From: Celeribacter baekdonensis
Lineage (GTDB): Bacteria; Pseudomonadota; Alphaproteobacteria; Rhodobacterales; Rhodobacteraceae
Assembly (NCBI RefSeq): GCF_003047105.1
Contig: NZ_CP028475.1
Span: 1 to 64,000 of the forward strand
DNA: 64,000 bases
Direction of reading: 5' to 3'
In this document: in pieces, positions 1-9,582 of the stretch
Layout: each line of letters starts with the position of its first letter
How positions within the stretch are numbered: the first letter of the stretch is position 1
Notes under the pieces: model-generated
What the model was told of the DNA's origin: nothing
The model's input: only the letters and a program-made list of their open reading frames with translations
The model's database searches: none
Translations under genes and position numbers: made by a program

Positions 1-536
1 GGCGAGATACCCGATATAGACACTGTGGTGGTTTATACGCATTTTCCGGGGTCCTTCCAGCATTCGAAATGCAGCGCCCAACGAAGGATGCCACTTGTTT
101 CGACCGTGTTGCCCGGACCCAAAAACACCACAAATGGTGTATTGGGCATATTAGTAACGTCGGTCTGATCGCCACAGGTCTTCAAGCACGGTTAAGAAAA
201 CCGACGCGCGACGTCAGGTCAATCGTCCTTTGTTCCGTCATAGCTCGAATGCGGCTGCTGTGACCTATTTGCACGCTTGAAGGCTGGTCGCCGCAAACGC
301 TTTAGTTTGAACCATTTTGCCTCGCGTGGAGGCCGCTCTGAGATATAACGTTCCCTTTGGATGAGTGCCTCGCGGCATTCCGCATGTTCGATAGAATTTC
401 GGCAAAGTGAGCTCAGCCTCAACCTTTTCTGAGGTTGCGTCCGGGAGGGGAAGCATGAACCAATCTGAACGGTTGCTTCCTCCCATCTAGACGAGCGAGT
501 TTGCACGAGCAGCGAACGTCTGGTTTCTGCCCTTCT
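1..536. other. No supported gene
   Basis: Short open frames exist on both strands, but none has a convincing ribosome binding site, recognisable family or coherent codon use. It lies beyond the 3' end of a replication-initiator-like gene, so it may be part of an integrated element, but I see no tRNA, terminal inverted repeats or transposase here. Confidence 0.4.
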
Positions 537-1597
537 TTACCCCACAAACCGATACCGCTCCTTCGCCTTGCTGAGCTTATTCGCGGCGCGTGCAGGGTCG
601 GCCTGTCTCTCCGCCCGCAAGCGCTGACCCATGCGCTCCATGTCGTCTTGTCGGTCGTCGCTCTCGATGCCCTCAAGGGCGGCGAGCGTAGTGCAGTTGC
701 CCACGGCGCGGGTCATCCTCAGTTTGATGTGGTCGGCCTTGTGGACTGCTTTCACCTTGTCCACGTCCAAATGGCTGCGCATTTCGCTCAGGTCCGTGTC
801 GGCGTCTACCTTTGCCATGTCCCAAATCTCATGATTGGGCCAGCGGGCGCGGTTTGTGTCCATCGGGTCGGGGTCGCAATAGTGGATTTTCTCGAACGCT
901 TCCGCGATTACATCGCTGAATTTGGCGTCGAAATCCTCCCATGTGGTGATGCCCCAGCGGTCTTTCATGATCCGCTTGCCTGCCCGCGCTTCAACGCGCC
1001 AGATTGGCTCTCTGAGCGGTCTTTCGGGTCCAGAGGGGGCAAGCCTTCGGCTTTGAGGCTTGCATTCCATATGTCCCACCAGATCGGCTTGCGCTTGTCA
1101 GTGATGTCCAACCGCTTGTCATAGAGGGTGATCGGCGCGGTTCGTGTGGCTGTGGATCACAAAATTTTCGGGCGTCGGCTCAAACTCTGGGGCCAGAATA
1201 TCGACGCAAAAATCGGTGCGCCCGATGCTGACCTGATGCGGGCCATAGCGCACGCCCAGCCGTTCCAAGGTCTTGGCGGTATAGGCGCGGACCATGCCAA
1301 GCCCTTGGGTCGCCAAAAACAGCGAGCCGACAACAATGCGAATGCCCCAAGGATCGCGTGCATTCGGTTTCTTAAAGAACCATGTGACCGGCAGAGGCCC
1401 GCTTTGCAGGATAAAGCGATAGCCCTGCACGCCATGGGGCAACAGGTCAAAATCCGCGCCGCCATAGCTCACAGCGCGGTTTCTCGGGCGTCCTCGGCCT
1501 CTTCGCGGATCGGGTCGAGATATTCGAACAGCTCGGGCGGAATATTGGCCTCAATCGACAGTTCCAGACGATCAAAGCCACGGTGAACGATGCGCAT
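537..1597 (-). pseudogene. Replication-initiation-factor-like protein, frame broken
   Basis: Three frames together encode one protein of about 350 residues. It starts at ATG 1597 (MRIVHRGFDRLEL...) and ends with TAA at 537. The frame changes near 1473 (ctgtgagc, consistent with loss of one G), near 1125-1133 (between NRAD and LYDKRLD), and near 1006 (between RSESQ and IWRVEARAGK, consistent with AAA read as AA). The pieces IGRTDFCVDI, LYDKRLD and IWRVEARAGKR resemble the order of motifs in rolling-circle/plasmid replication initiation factors (Rep_trans-like: R-x-D-x-x-x-D, then Y-D-K, then R-x-E). That assignment is inference from motif spacing. It would mark a plasmid-derived or integrative element. 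No in-frame stop was seen apart from the shifts, so the gene may be intact in the organism. Confidence 0.5.
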
Positions 1598-1756
1598 AGT
1601 TTTTCCTGTTTGTTGGGCAGTATTTCCAGAGGGGGGTGCTATAATGATCCCCCCTCATTCGGCGGATGCCGCGCGCACCTTTCCAAGGTGGTTTTGAAGA
1701 GGTCGGGCGCAAGCGCCCTTGAATGGTGCCTCCGGCGGGGCAGCGATTGTTTTGGG

Positions 1757-1775
1757 GCCGGGCGTGACGCCCGGC
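1757..1775. repeat. GC-rich hairpin after small orphan gene
   Basis: Perfect 8-bp inverted repeat gccgggcg / cgcccggc with a 3-base loop, just past the 3' end of the minus-strand gene at 1783-2004. A second palindrome (gggcgc aa gcgccc) lies at 1705-1718. Neither is followed by a T run, so a terminator role is possible but unproven. Confidence 0.4.
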
Positions 1776-1782
1776 GCTCCAA

Positions 1783-2004
1783 TCAGGTGTTGGCCGCAAG
1801 CTGCTTTGCGATCCAGCTTTCTGTCCGTTCCGCGCATTTGGAGAGGTTCAGGAGGTCGTTGTGACCGAAGCTCGCGGTGTTGCGCCAATCGCCGTCCTGC
1901 GTCTTGTCGGCGCGGGTGAGATCGGCGGAATAGAAGCCGTCATTGTTCCAGATGGTAGCGGTGATCAGGCCGATTTTGAACCTGTATGCGGGTTGATTGG
2001 ACAT
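1783..2004 (-). CDS. Small conserved hypothetical protein
   Basis: A 73-residue protein beginning MSNQPAYRFKIGLITATIW. I chose ATG 2004 because an AAGGAA-type ribosome binding site sits a few bases upstream. The pattern (short strand, I-x-A-T-I-W, aromatic residues, then ADLTRADKTQDGDW and SFGHNDLL) looks like a small single-domain protein. I recall similar proteins in alphaproteobacterial plasmids and integrated elements, but no function. It lies between the end of dctM and the replication-initiator-like gene on the same strand, which fits an accessory block. There is no signal peptide or membrane segment. Confidence 0.6.
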   Translation of the reverse strand: MSNQPAYRFKIGLITATIWNNDGFYSADLTRADKTQDGDWRNTASFGHNDLLNLSKCAERTESWIAKQLAANT

Positions 2005-2115
2005 GGTGATTTCCTTTCTGTGCCAAGTCATTTCGGGTCGGCAGAGGACATAGAAAGGGCGCGAGGTGACGGTGTCGCCCCACGCCCCTAGAGCCATCCG
2101 GCCCCAAAATCCCGT

Positions 2116-3418
2116 TCACCGGGCCATCATCGTATCTGGCAGCCATGTCACAATTTGTGGGAACGCGAAAAGCACCACCACGGTGACCATTTCGATGGCC
2201 ACAAACCAAAGCGCCCCCCGAAACACGTCCGGCAAGGGGTGTCGCGATCAATCCCGCAATCACGAAACAATTGAGACCCACGGGAGGCGTGATCAGTCCA
2301 ATCTCACACATTTTACGCAGAGAATGCCGAACCAGATCGGATCAAATCCAAGCCCGAGACGGTCGGAACACGATGGGGAGTGTGATCACCATCATTGAGA
2401 ATGCGTTCCAAAAACATCCCAAGCGGAATGTAGAGCAACAGCAGAACAGCGACGATAACATGGGCGGAACGCCGCTTTGAGTGATTGCGCCGGCAATCAT
2501 TTGCGGGACCTGAACGAGGGTCAGAAAATAGCTAAAGATACCTGCGCCGATCATGGTGAAAAGGATCATCACCGTGGTCGTGGCGGTCGAACGAAAACTT
2601 TCAGACAGATTTCGTCTGAGGCTCCCCGCGCGGATTTTGCAAAAAGCAGCATCACGAAAGCCGCAAGTGCCCCGATCGCCCAGCCTCTGTGGGCGTGACC
2701 AGCCAAGGTAAATCCCCCGAGAACAATTGTGAAAAGCACCAAAACCTGCCACGCCTGTGTCGTGGTCGATATCCGGTCGCCCCATGTTGCCCGTGTGCGC
2801 GGGTGGAGTGGTCCTGAACCCGGCGGCCAATCAACGCCACGCCTAGCATAAAGGCAATCGTTGTGATGATGCCGGGCACAAAACCCGCGATCAACATTTT
2901 GCCAGCAGAGACTTCGGTCAGCGCCGCATAGAAAATCAACAGACGGAAGGGGATCAACACCCCCAAAACGCCGCCCGCCGCAACCGCTCCGGCCGCGAGA
3001 CGGCGATCATAGCCCTTTGCCTTCATTTCAGGGAGGGCCACTGCGCCCACAGTCGCCGCAGTGGCAAACCGAAGAACCGGAGGTGCCGCAAACCCAGCCG
3101 AGGTCAGGATGCTAGCCATGGCAAAGCCCGCCGGGCAAATGGCCGACCCATTTGTTGGCCACATGGAACAGCCGTTTCCCGACCTGTGCGTGATGCGCAA
3201 ACGCCCCCATCAAGATGAACAGCGGGATCACGTGAGCGCATAATTGCGGTATGGGCGAAGGAAAAGGATTTCAGTCTGGCCAGCAAAAAGGCCAGATTTT
3301 CAACCATGATGATGCCGAAAGCCCCGGACAGAGCCAGTGCGGCAAAGACCGGTGTGCCAAGCGCCATCAGCAGAAAGATCAACCCGACGGCGAGTGCGGT
3401 GATGAGTGTCACATCCAT
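2116..3418 (-). pseudogene. dctM: TRAP transporter large permease (DctM), frame broken
   Basis: This is the large membrane subunit of a TRAP (tripartite ATP-independent periplasmic) transporter, driving uptake of an organic acid with ion symport. The start at 3418 (MDVTLITALAVGLIFLLMALGTPVF) and the C-terminal hallmark CEIGLITPPVGLNCFVIAG are clear. In between, family-like stretches (AGAVAAGGVLGVLIPFR; MILFTMIGAGIFSYFLTLV) lie in different frames. Several junctions resolve to single missing bases in runs: at 2311-2314 (T run), 2348-2349 (CC) and 2365-2366 (GG). At least six shifts are needed over about 434 codons. It ends at TGA 2116. The neighbouring dctQ and dctP complete the transporter. 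As sequenced it is non-functional; whether the shifts are real is unclear. Confidence 0.75.
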
Positions 3419-3504
3419 TGTCTATGTCCCGTTGTTGTGGGCGCGCAGCCGTCGCAAAAGCAACGGCATCAACGCCGTGCGAGGCAGGCAAACCTCGTCG
3501 TTAA

Positions 3505-4029
3505 TCAGTGAATGTCGGATTGAACGCGGTCGAGTGTCGGCAAGGCCACGTGTTTCAACGCGATGCGCAGCGCATGGACCGCGGCTTGGAGTGCGGCAAA
3601 CCAGAGCCCTGCAGCCACCGCAATTTTGGCCCACCAGATTGGCACTTGGAAATAGCCCAGCGGAATTCACGGATCGAAAACGAATAGATCGCTTCCTGAG
3701 TTGCAGGCCATGCCAGCATGGCAAACGTGAGCCCGGCGAACAGCCACGCCAAAGACGTGCAGACGCGGGACCAGGGCCGGGCAGCGCATCGGTCATCATC
3801 GTGACACGGATATGCCCGTCATCAAGCAACGTCGCCCCAAGCCCCATGAAGACCACCATCACCATCGACATTTCCGTCATTTCGAAAAGCCCCGCACAGC
3901 GCGTCCAAAGAGGGCGCGGGCCACCACATCCAATGTGATGGCCACCATCATGAAGGCAAGAAAGCTCAATGCCACCCATGATGTGATCCGGGCAATCCCG
4001 TCGAGCAGGCGGTTCAAACGCGCCAGCAT
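3505..4029 (-). pseudogene. dctQ: TRAP transporter small permease (DctQ), frame broken
   Basis: Small four-helix membrane subunit that pairs with DctM. It starts at ATG 4029, only a few bases after the dctP stop, reading MLARLNRLLDGIARIT. Family-like segments follow in three frames: EMTEMSMVMVVFMGLGATLL, then AWLFAGLTFAMLAWPATQEA, then PIWWAKIAVAAGLWFAALQ, ending at TGA 3505 for about 175 codons. The three breaks resolve to a missing G at 3883, a missing base in the GGG run at 3774-3776, and a missing base in the CCC run at 3655-3657. Correcting these gives a normal-length DctQ, so the gene could be intact in the cell. Confidence 0.75.
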
Positions 4030-4032
4030 CGC

Positions 4033-5118
4033 TTACAAGCCTGCCGCAATTTCGACCGGACGCTTCATTGTGCCGGTCCCTGCGTGGCGTGCGATGGCGT
4101 CTTCCACCACGTTCTGCATCGCATCCCCGTCAATGCCGTTCGGCTTGGCGACTGTCTCGATCCATTTATTGACTTGAGCAGGCTGAACCGTGGCTTTGGC
4201 CTTGGCTTTTTCCGCGTCAGGCAGAGAGGACAGGGTCACGCCTTCTGAGATCGCCTTTTGCACATACTCGGCCAACACCTTGTTGTAGATTTCGGCAAAT
4301 TTCCCTGCGTAAAGCTCATTGGCGAGATCGGTACAGACCTGTTGATGCTCAGCAGGCAGGCCATCCCAAACGCGGCGGTTCATCACCGTCACCGCAGGGG
4401 CATGAGGACCATCGCCGATGTCATGGAAATTCGGCGCAATCTCGTGCAGCTTATAGGCCACGGCGGTGACGAAATCGAAACCGTAGACCCCGTCAAGCAC
4501 GCCGCGTTCAAGTGCTTGATACACTTCGCCCGCCGCCATTGGCACAGCGATGCCGCCAAAGCCTTCGATCACATCCGTGGCCACACCATAGGCGCGGATT
4601 TTCTTGCCTTTGAGATCGGCAAGCGAGGTGATCGGCTCGCGCATGATGAGGGGGGCGTAGTTCCAGTTGGTCCAGTACAGCACCTTAGAGCGATGCCGGT
4701 CTTCCCACTCCTGACGCAGCGGTGCGAAGGCTTCGTAAACATCGCGGCACACCAATTGCAGTTCATCGGCACGCGCCATACGGAAATACCACTCAAGCCC
4801 ACGTGTGACCGGGAGTTCGGCCTGATAATAGCCCGGAGCAATCAGAGTTGCCTCGCTCGTCCCATCACGCACAGCGCCCAGATGCTCCCCCACTTTGTTG
4901 AGGCTCCCGGCCCAGTAATATTTCATACTGATGTCCCCGTTTGTGCGTTTTTCCAGTTCCTCAAAGAACCAGCGATCAACCCAAGACGGTCCGGCCGTTT
5001 CACTCACGTAGCTGTCGAATTTCAGCGAAGTGGCAGCCTGCGCAAAACCGGGCAGGCTTGAGAACATCCCGGCCCCTGCCAAAGCCCCTGTGGTTTTCAA
5101 AAAGTCACGTCTTTTCAT
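4033..5118 (-). CDS. dctP: TRAP transporter substrate-binding protein (DctP)
   Basis: Periplasmic solute-binding subunit of the TRAP transporter, 361 residues, intact. The N-terminus MKRRDFLKTTGALAGAG carries a twin-arginine (Tat) signal with a hydrophobic stretch ending near residue 28 (FAQA), so it is probably exported folded. The mature part shows typical DctP features: YYWAGSLNKVGEH, DLKGKKIRAYG near the middle, and the MAAGEVYQALERGVLDG segment. In the family this last region precedes the substrate-contacting part. A strong GGAGGA ribosome binding site precedes ATG 5118. It sits between an acyl-CoA synthetase and dctQM in one transcription unit, which suggests that the imported carboxylate is activated to a CoA thioester. 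The substrate cannot be read from sequence. Confidence 0.9.
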   Translation of the reverse strand: MKRRDFLKTTGALAGAGMFSSLPGFAQAATSLKFDSYVSETAGPSWVDRWFFEELEKRTNGDISMKYYWAGSLNKVGEHLGAVRDGTSEATLIAPGYYQAELPVTRGLEWYFRMARADELQLVCRDVYEAFAPLRQEWEDRHRSKVLYWTNWNYAPLIMREPITSLADLKGKKIRAYGVATDVIEGFGGIAVPMAAGEVYQALERGVLDGVYGFDFVTAVAYKLHEIAPNFHDIGDGPHAPAVTVMNRRVWDGLPAEHQQVCTDLANELYAGKFAEIYNKVLAEYVQKAISEGVTLSSLPDAEKAKAKATVQPAQVNKWIETVAKPNGIDGDAMQNVVEDAIARHAGTGTMKRPVEIAAGL

Positions 5119-5176
5119 TGTAGTGTCTCCTCCAATATGCCCGAGCTCCTCCTGCCCGGTTGTCTTATTTTCCGGT

Positions 5177-6687
5177 TTACACCGGCGCTGCCTCAGAGGC
5201 AGCTTGGGTTCTAAGGTCGGTTTTCAAAACCTTCCCATAGCTGTTCTTCGGCAGATCCTTGACGAATTCGTAGCGTTTCGGGCGTTTGAACGCCGCGATA
5301 TGTTGGCGGCACCAACTGTCGAGCTCCGGCACACTGGCGCTTTGTCCGTGTTCGAACACGACATAGGCGAGAACCTGTTCGCCCCAGTCCGGTTCGGGCA
5401 CTCCGATCACGGCAACCTCAAAGACGGCCGGATGGCACAACAGCGCTTCTTCGACCTCACGGGGGTAGATATTTGTGCCTCCGGAGATGATCACATCCTT
5501 CGAGCGGTCGGTGAGATAGAGAAACCCGTCTTCGTCCAGATGCCCAAGGTCACCAGTATGAAGCCACCCGCCATTTAGGGCGTGTTCACTGGCCTGCGCG
5601 TTTTTTCCAATAGCCCTGCATGACCGTTGGCCCTTGAACGCAAATCTCCCCCGTCACCCCCGGTGGCACAGCGGTGCCATCGGCGCCAAGCACCGCGAGC
5701 GTGACAGCGCCCTGTGCAATGCCGACAGAGGCACGGCGGGCTTGCCAGCGTGGGTTCGACTGATCCGCGACCAAATCCCGCCCTAGGACGGAAATTGTCA
5801 TCGGCGTTTCGCCCTGACCGTAAATCTGGACAAAACGCGGGCCATAACAGGCAAGGGCGTCATTGATGTCATTCGCATACATCGGCCCGCCGCCGTAAAT
5901 GATCGTGCGAATGCCCTCACCAGTATATCCCTGCGCTTTTGAAACGGCGATCAGCCGTTTGACCATGGTGGGAGCCGCAAAGAAAACGAGATTTCCCCGT
6001 GTCTTGGCCAGACCGATGATCTCTTCGCTGTCAAACCCGTGCGAGGCGGGAATGAGGTGGGCACCACCGGCGCGGATTTGCGCGAACATATAAAGGCCCG
6101 CCCCATGCGACATCGGTGCGGCATAGAGCATGTGATCATTGGGGTGCGCGGCATCGACGTCCAAGGCGTAACAAAGCGTCATCTGACGCACATTCCCATG
6201 GCTTAGCATCACCCCTTTGGGGTTCCTGTCGTGCCTGAAGTGTAGAACAGCCAAGCGAGATCTTGATCTGAAACCGGCGCAGGGGCGTGAGTTTTTCATT
6301 TTGTCTGACGGGCATACAAAGCGCTGCTTCGTGAATATCTGCCTGTTCTGCAAACAGTGTCCCGCTTTGCGTGATCACCAGTGCGGCTTCTGAATCTCGA
6401 ATGATCCATTCGGCTTCGCGCGGGTGAAGTTTGCAATTGATCGGCACAACCACGGCACCAATCCACCAACAGGCGTGAAGCGCTTCGATATATTCAGGCG
6501 CATTCTTGGCAAAAACTGCCACCCGATCCCCCGCCTGAACGCCATGTTCAGTGCGCAGCCACGCGGCGCGGTTACAGGTCGCTTGCAAGAGATCAGCATA
6601 AGTCTGGCGCAACACATCGCCCTCATACAGGGCAGGGCGGTTTGGCCAAGACAAGGCCGTTTGATACAGCCAATTCGCGATAGTCAT
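5177..6687 (-). pseudogene. Acyl-CoA synthetase (AMP-forming), frame broken
   Basis: Member of the adenylate-forming ligases: carboxylate + ATP + CoA gives acyl-CoA + AMP. The start at 6687 (MTIANWLYQTALSWPNRPALYEGD) and the stop at 5177 (KNSYGKVLKTDLR, holding the catalytic Lys of the C-terminal domain) give about 503 codons, normal for the family. The AMP-binding loop YTSGTTGTPKG, the IYGQGETPMT motif and WLHTGDLG are all present but in different frames. The breaks resolve to G run 6282-6285 (one base short), C run 6212-6215 (one short) and T run 5601-5606 (one extra). With those corrections the protein is complete. It probably activates the acid imported by DctPQM. Exact substrate unknown. 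Confidence 0.8.
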
Positions 6688-6731
6688 CGTCTTTTCAGTC
6701 CTTGGATCATCTGGGGCAGGGGGCATCTGAT

Positions 6732-7906
6732 TTAGGCGCGGTCGGCCTTTAAAACTGTCGCATAGTTGGCGACAGCCGCCCCGCCCATGTTGAAGGCAAG
6801 CCCCCATTGTGCACCTTCGCGTTGGATGTCCCCGCGCGTCCGGTCAGTTGCCGAAACCCGAGTGCATGCATGGAGACGCCTGTGGCCCCGACCGGATGGC
6901 CTTTGGCCTTGAGGCCGCCCGACAGGTTCACCGGCGTGCGACCGTCCGCATAGACTGTCCCCTCACTCAAAGCACGGGCACCTTGCCCTTTGGGAGCAAG
7001 CCCCATTGCCTCATAGATCAGCAATTCGGCAGGCGTGAAGCAATCATGGACCTCGGCAAAATCGAGATCGGACACGGTGATTCCCGCCGCCTTATAGGCC
7101 ATTTGAATGGCGCGTTCCGGGCCCTCGAAGGCCACAAAATCACGACGGCTCATCGGTAGGAAATCCGATACATGTTCGGCAGCGGCCACCAAAACCCGTG
7201 CCGTCGCATCGCTGGCATGTGCCGTGCTTGCGCTCAACACAATGGCTGCTGCGCCATCCGTGACCAACGAACAATCGCTCAATCGAAGCGGAGGCGCGAT
7301 CAACGGGTTTCTCTCGCTCACCTCGCGGCAAAAGTCATAGGGCAGCGCCTTATGCATATGTGCGAGGGGGTTTTTCATCGCGTTGTCATGGTTTTTTGCG
7401 GCGATGCGCGCAAATGTGTCCATGGGGTCACCGTACCGCTCGGCATATTGCGCTGCCGCAACGGCAAAGACTTGGGGAAAACTCAAAGCCGCTTCGGCCG
7501 CATCATTTTGATACCCAGCCCCCGCCAATGCGGTGGTGACATCGGGTGTCGAGCGATGGGTCATCTTTTCAGCGCCAACAACCAAAACGTTCCGGGCACG
7601 ACCGGCCCGAATGGCGTTCAGTCCGGCATGGATCGCCGCCGCACCAGATGCACAGGCATTTTCACACCGCGTTGCGGGTTTGAACCGCAAATCAGGGTGG
7701 GCCTGCAAAATGAGGGAGGAGGCAAAACCATCCGGCACCAGCCCGGAATTGAAATGCCCGAGAAACACAGCATCAATGTCCGCAGGAGGAATTTGAGCGT
7801 CCTCGATTGCCTCGCGGGCGGCGTCGACGATCAAATCCTCAAGGCTTTGTTCCAGGCGCCCAAAGCGCGTGTGGCCGGAACCGGTGATAAAGATGTCTGT
7901 GGTCAT
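6732..7906 (-). CDS. Thiolase-family acyl-CoA acetyltransferase (C-terminus frameshifted)
   Basis: Thiolase of the SCP-x type, about 391 residues. ATG 7906 (MTTDIFITGSGHTRFG) has a strong AGGAGG site. CENACASGAAAIHAG contains the nucleophilic Cys, and GGLKAKGHPVGATG the C-terminal active-site His. After QLTGRAG the frame as sequenced runs to 6749 and is atypical. Restoring one base in the CCCC run at 6830-6833 gives a normal thiolase end (REGAQWGLAFNMGGAAVANY) and a stop at 6732. It is first in the operon with the acyl-CoA synthetase and TRAP genes, and could carry out thiolytic chain shortening of the imported acid. The second thiolase Cys motif is not obvious, as is common in SCP-x-type homologues. 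Confidence 0.85.
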
Positions 7907-7964
7907 GAAATATCCTCCTGCCCTAAAGGTCATGCAAAAAACACATGGCAGCAATTCGTAGAAT

Positions 7965-7993
7965 TACGTATAAATCTACGTATGAACTACGTA
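7965..7993. promoter_or_regulatory. Three phased TACGTA boxes, probable operator
   Basis: TACGTA occurs at 7965-7970, 7977-7982 and 7988-7993, spaced 12 and 11 bases, about one helical turn. The last box is extended to ctacgtag. The array lies in the 116-base gap between the divergent thiolase operon and the PAS-LuxR regulator, where an operator for that regulator would be expected. The motif and spacing are seen directly; the role is inferred. Confidence 0.5.
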
Positions 7994-8022
7994 GATGCAT
8001 GTGCAGCGAAAGGGGTGGCCAG

Positions 8023-8589
8023 ATGAATTACGATCAAATTTCCGAGGCAGATCTCGATTTGACCGGGTTCATGGATGCCCCGATTGGCCTCATGGTTCTT
8101 TCAAACCGTGTCATTCAACGCGCCAATACGGAGATGGAGCGTATCTTTGGCTGGACCCGTGACGAGCTTGAGGGACAGTCGATCCGCATCCTCTACCCGT
8201 CGAGTGTGGATTACGAAAAGACAGGCGCACGGTGGCAGAGGTGGCTCAAGGGCCGACCGCGCTATGCTGACGAACGGTTCATGCAATGTCGCAGCGGTGA
8301 GATCATCTGGACCCGAGCTGCGGCGCGCACCCTGACGCCAACCGATCCCTTTCGGCTTATGGTCTGGACCTTTGAGCATCTGGAAAATAGCCCCGCAACA
8401 TCTGCGACACTGACGCCGCGCGAACGCGAAGTCGCGCGGTATATTGTGAATGGCTACACCAGCAAAGAAACAGGGCAGGCCATGGGGATTTCGCCGCGCA
8501 CGGTTGAGGTCCATCGCAGTTCTGTCATGAAAAAACTCGGCGTACAGAATGCAGCCGAACTGGTCGCAAAGATGATTGTGCGGAGTTAA
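8023..8589 (+). CDS. PAS domain LuxR-type transcriptional regulator
   Basis: Cytoplasmic regulator of 188 residues. An N-terminal PAS domain (about residues 15-120: MDAPIGLMVLSNRVIQRANTE, IFGWTRDELEGQSIRILYP) is followed by a LuxR/GerE helix-turn-helix (LTPREREVARYIVNGYTSKE ... SPRTVEVHRSSVMKKLG, about 130-185). I chose ATG 8023, with a purine-rich site (aaagggg) upstream. It is divergent from the thiolase/acyl-CoA synthetase/TRAP operon across a gap containing repeated TACGTA boxes, so it probably controls that operon. The PAS fold may sense the transported acid, its CoA ester or redox state; this is inference. It has no receiver domain and no predicted phosphorylation site. Confidence 0.85.
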   Translation: MNYDQISEADLDLTGFMDAPIGLMVLSNRVIQRANTEMERIFGWTRDELEGQSIRILYPSSVDYEKTGARWQRWLKGRPRYADERFMQCRSGEIIWTRAAARTLTPTDPFRLMVWTFEHLENSPATSATLTPREREVARYIVNGYTSKETGQAMGISPRTVEVHRSSVMKKLGVQNAAELVAKMIVRS

Positions 8590-8877
8590 ACAGCCCGGAA
8601 CACCCGGCCGACAAGGGGGCAGGCAAGGCCATGAGTTGGGCCGCCAAGCCCCCCGCCAACACGTTTCTCACGCATATGGTTGAACACGCCCTTGCCGACG
8701 TTTCGGTGATGACAAGCACGATGACATCGAAATGCGGGTGCGGCTGTTTCGGAATGCCGTCAGGGCGACCAAAATGAGGCGGCCCCTCTTTGGCCTCTTT
8801 GATCTGGGTCCTTTTATCTGCTTTCACAAAGGCACCAGACGCATTAGGCATCCCTATCTTTCATGTCAGGGAAAATC
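8590..8877. other. Gap without a supported gene
   Basis: A minus-strand open frame (8525-8851, beginning MPNASGAFVKADKRTQIKEA) covers much of this gap. It overlaps the end of the LuxR gene, has no clear ribosome binding site and matches no family I know. Because neighbouring genes are frameshifted, a broken small gene cannot be excluded. Confidence 0.3.
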
Positions 8878-9425
8878 ATGGCGCAAAAATCCACCATTTA
8901 TAAAGTTGAACTGACCGTATCTGATATGGATCGTCACTATTATGAGACCCATAAACTGACCGTTGCCAAGCACCCGTCAGAGACAGATGAACGGTTGATG
9001 GTGCGCCTTTTGGCGTTTGCTTTGAATGCCCATGAGCAACTGGAAATGACAAAGGGCCTGTCAACGGATGATGAACCAGATATTTGGCAGAAAAGCCTGA
9101 GTGGCGAGCTTGAGTTGTGGGTGGCGTTGGGCTTCCGAGCGAAAAGATTGTGCGGCAATCCTGTGCCAAATCCGACAAGGTCATTGTCTATTCTTACGGT
9201 GGCAGGACGGCTGAGATGTGGTGGGACAAGATCAAAAACAGCACCACGCGTTTTGAGAACCTTCAGGTCATAAATCTCTCAGAACAGGACACCCGTGCTC
9301 TGGAAGGACTGGCAAATCGCTCGATGAAACTACAGGTGAATATTCAAGACGGCGAAGTGATGGTCAGTGTCGACGAGAGCGCGGTTTACGTCAGCCCGGT
9401 CAAATGGAAAAACGCGGATCATTGA
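8878..9425 (+). pseudogene. yaeQ: YaeQ family protein, frame broken
   Basis: Homologue of YaeQ, a small cytoplasmic protein with a PD-(D/E)xK nuclease-like fold and no settled activity. ATG 8878 gives MAQKSTIYKVELTVSDMDRHYYETHKL, then HPSETDERLMVRLLAFALNA, matching the YaeQ N-terminus. After LWVALG the frame is lost. The continuation LPSEKIVRQSCAKSDKVIVYSYGG ... MKLQVNIQDG lies in another frame to 9425. One missing C at 9132 (GGGCTTCC for GGGCCTTCC) explains the break and yields about 182 residues, the normal YaeQ length. AGGGA precedes the chosen start; an alternative ATG lies at 8863. Confidence 0.8.
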
Positions 9426-9582
9426 GCACGGGGCATAGGGACGGGTATGGGGACGGGCATGAGCCGTGCGATGCTGCCTAGGTGTTGGCGCAAGATCGTC
9501 TGCGAAATGGAATGTTGGAGCGCCTCTTGCCCGATTGGACCTTGCCATAACATCCGATGCCGCCTCTCTCTCACGGTGACCG

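Noticed and set aside
8525..8851. 108-codon minus-strand frame after the PAS-LuxR gene
   Set aside because: It overlaps the LuxR gene, has no ribosome binding site and no recognisable similarity, so I did not annotate it as a gene.
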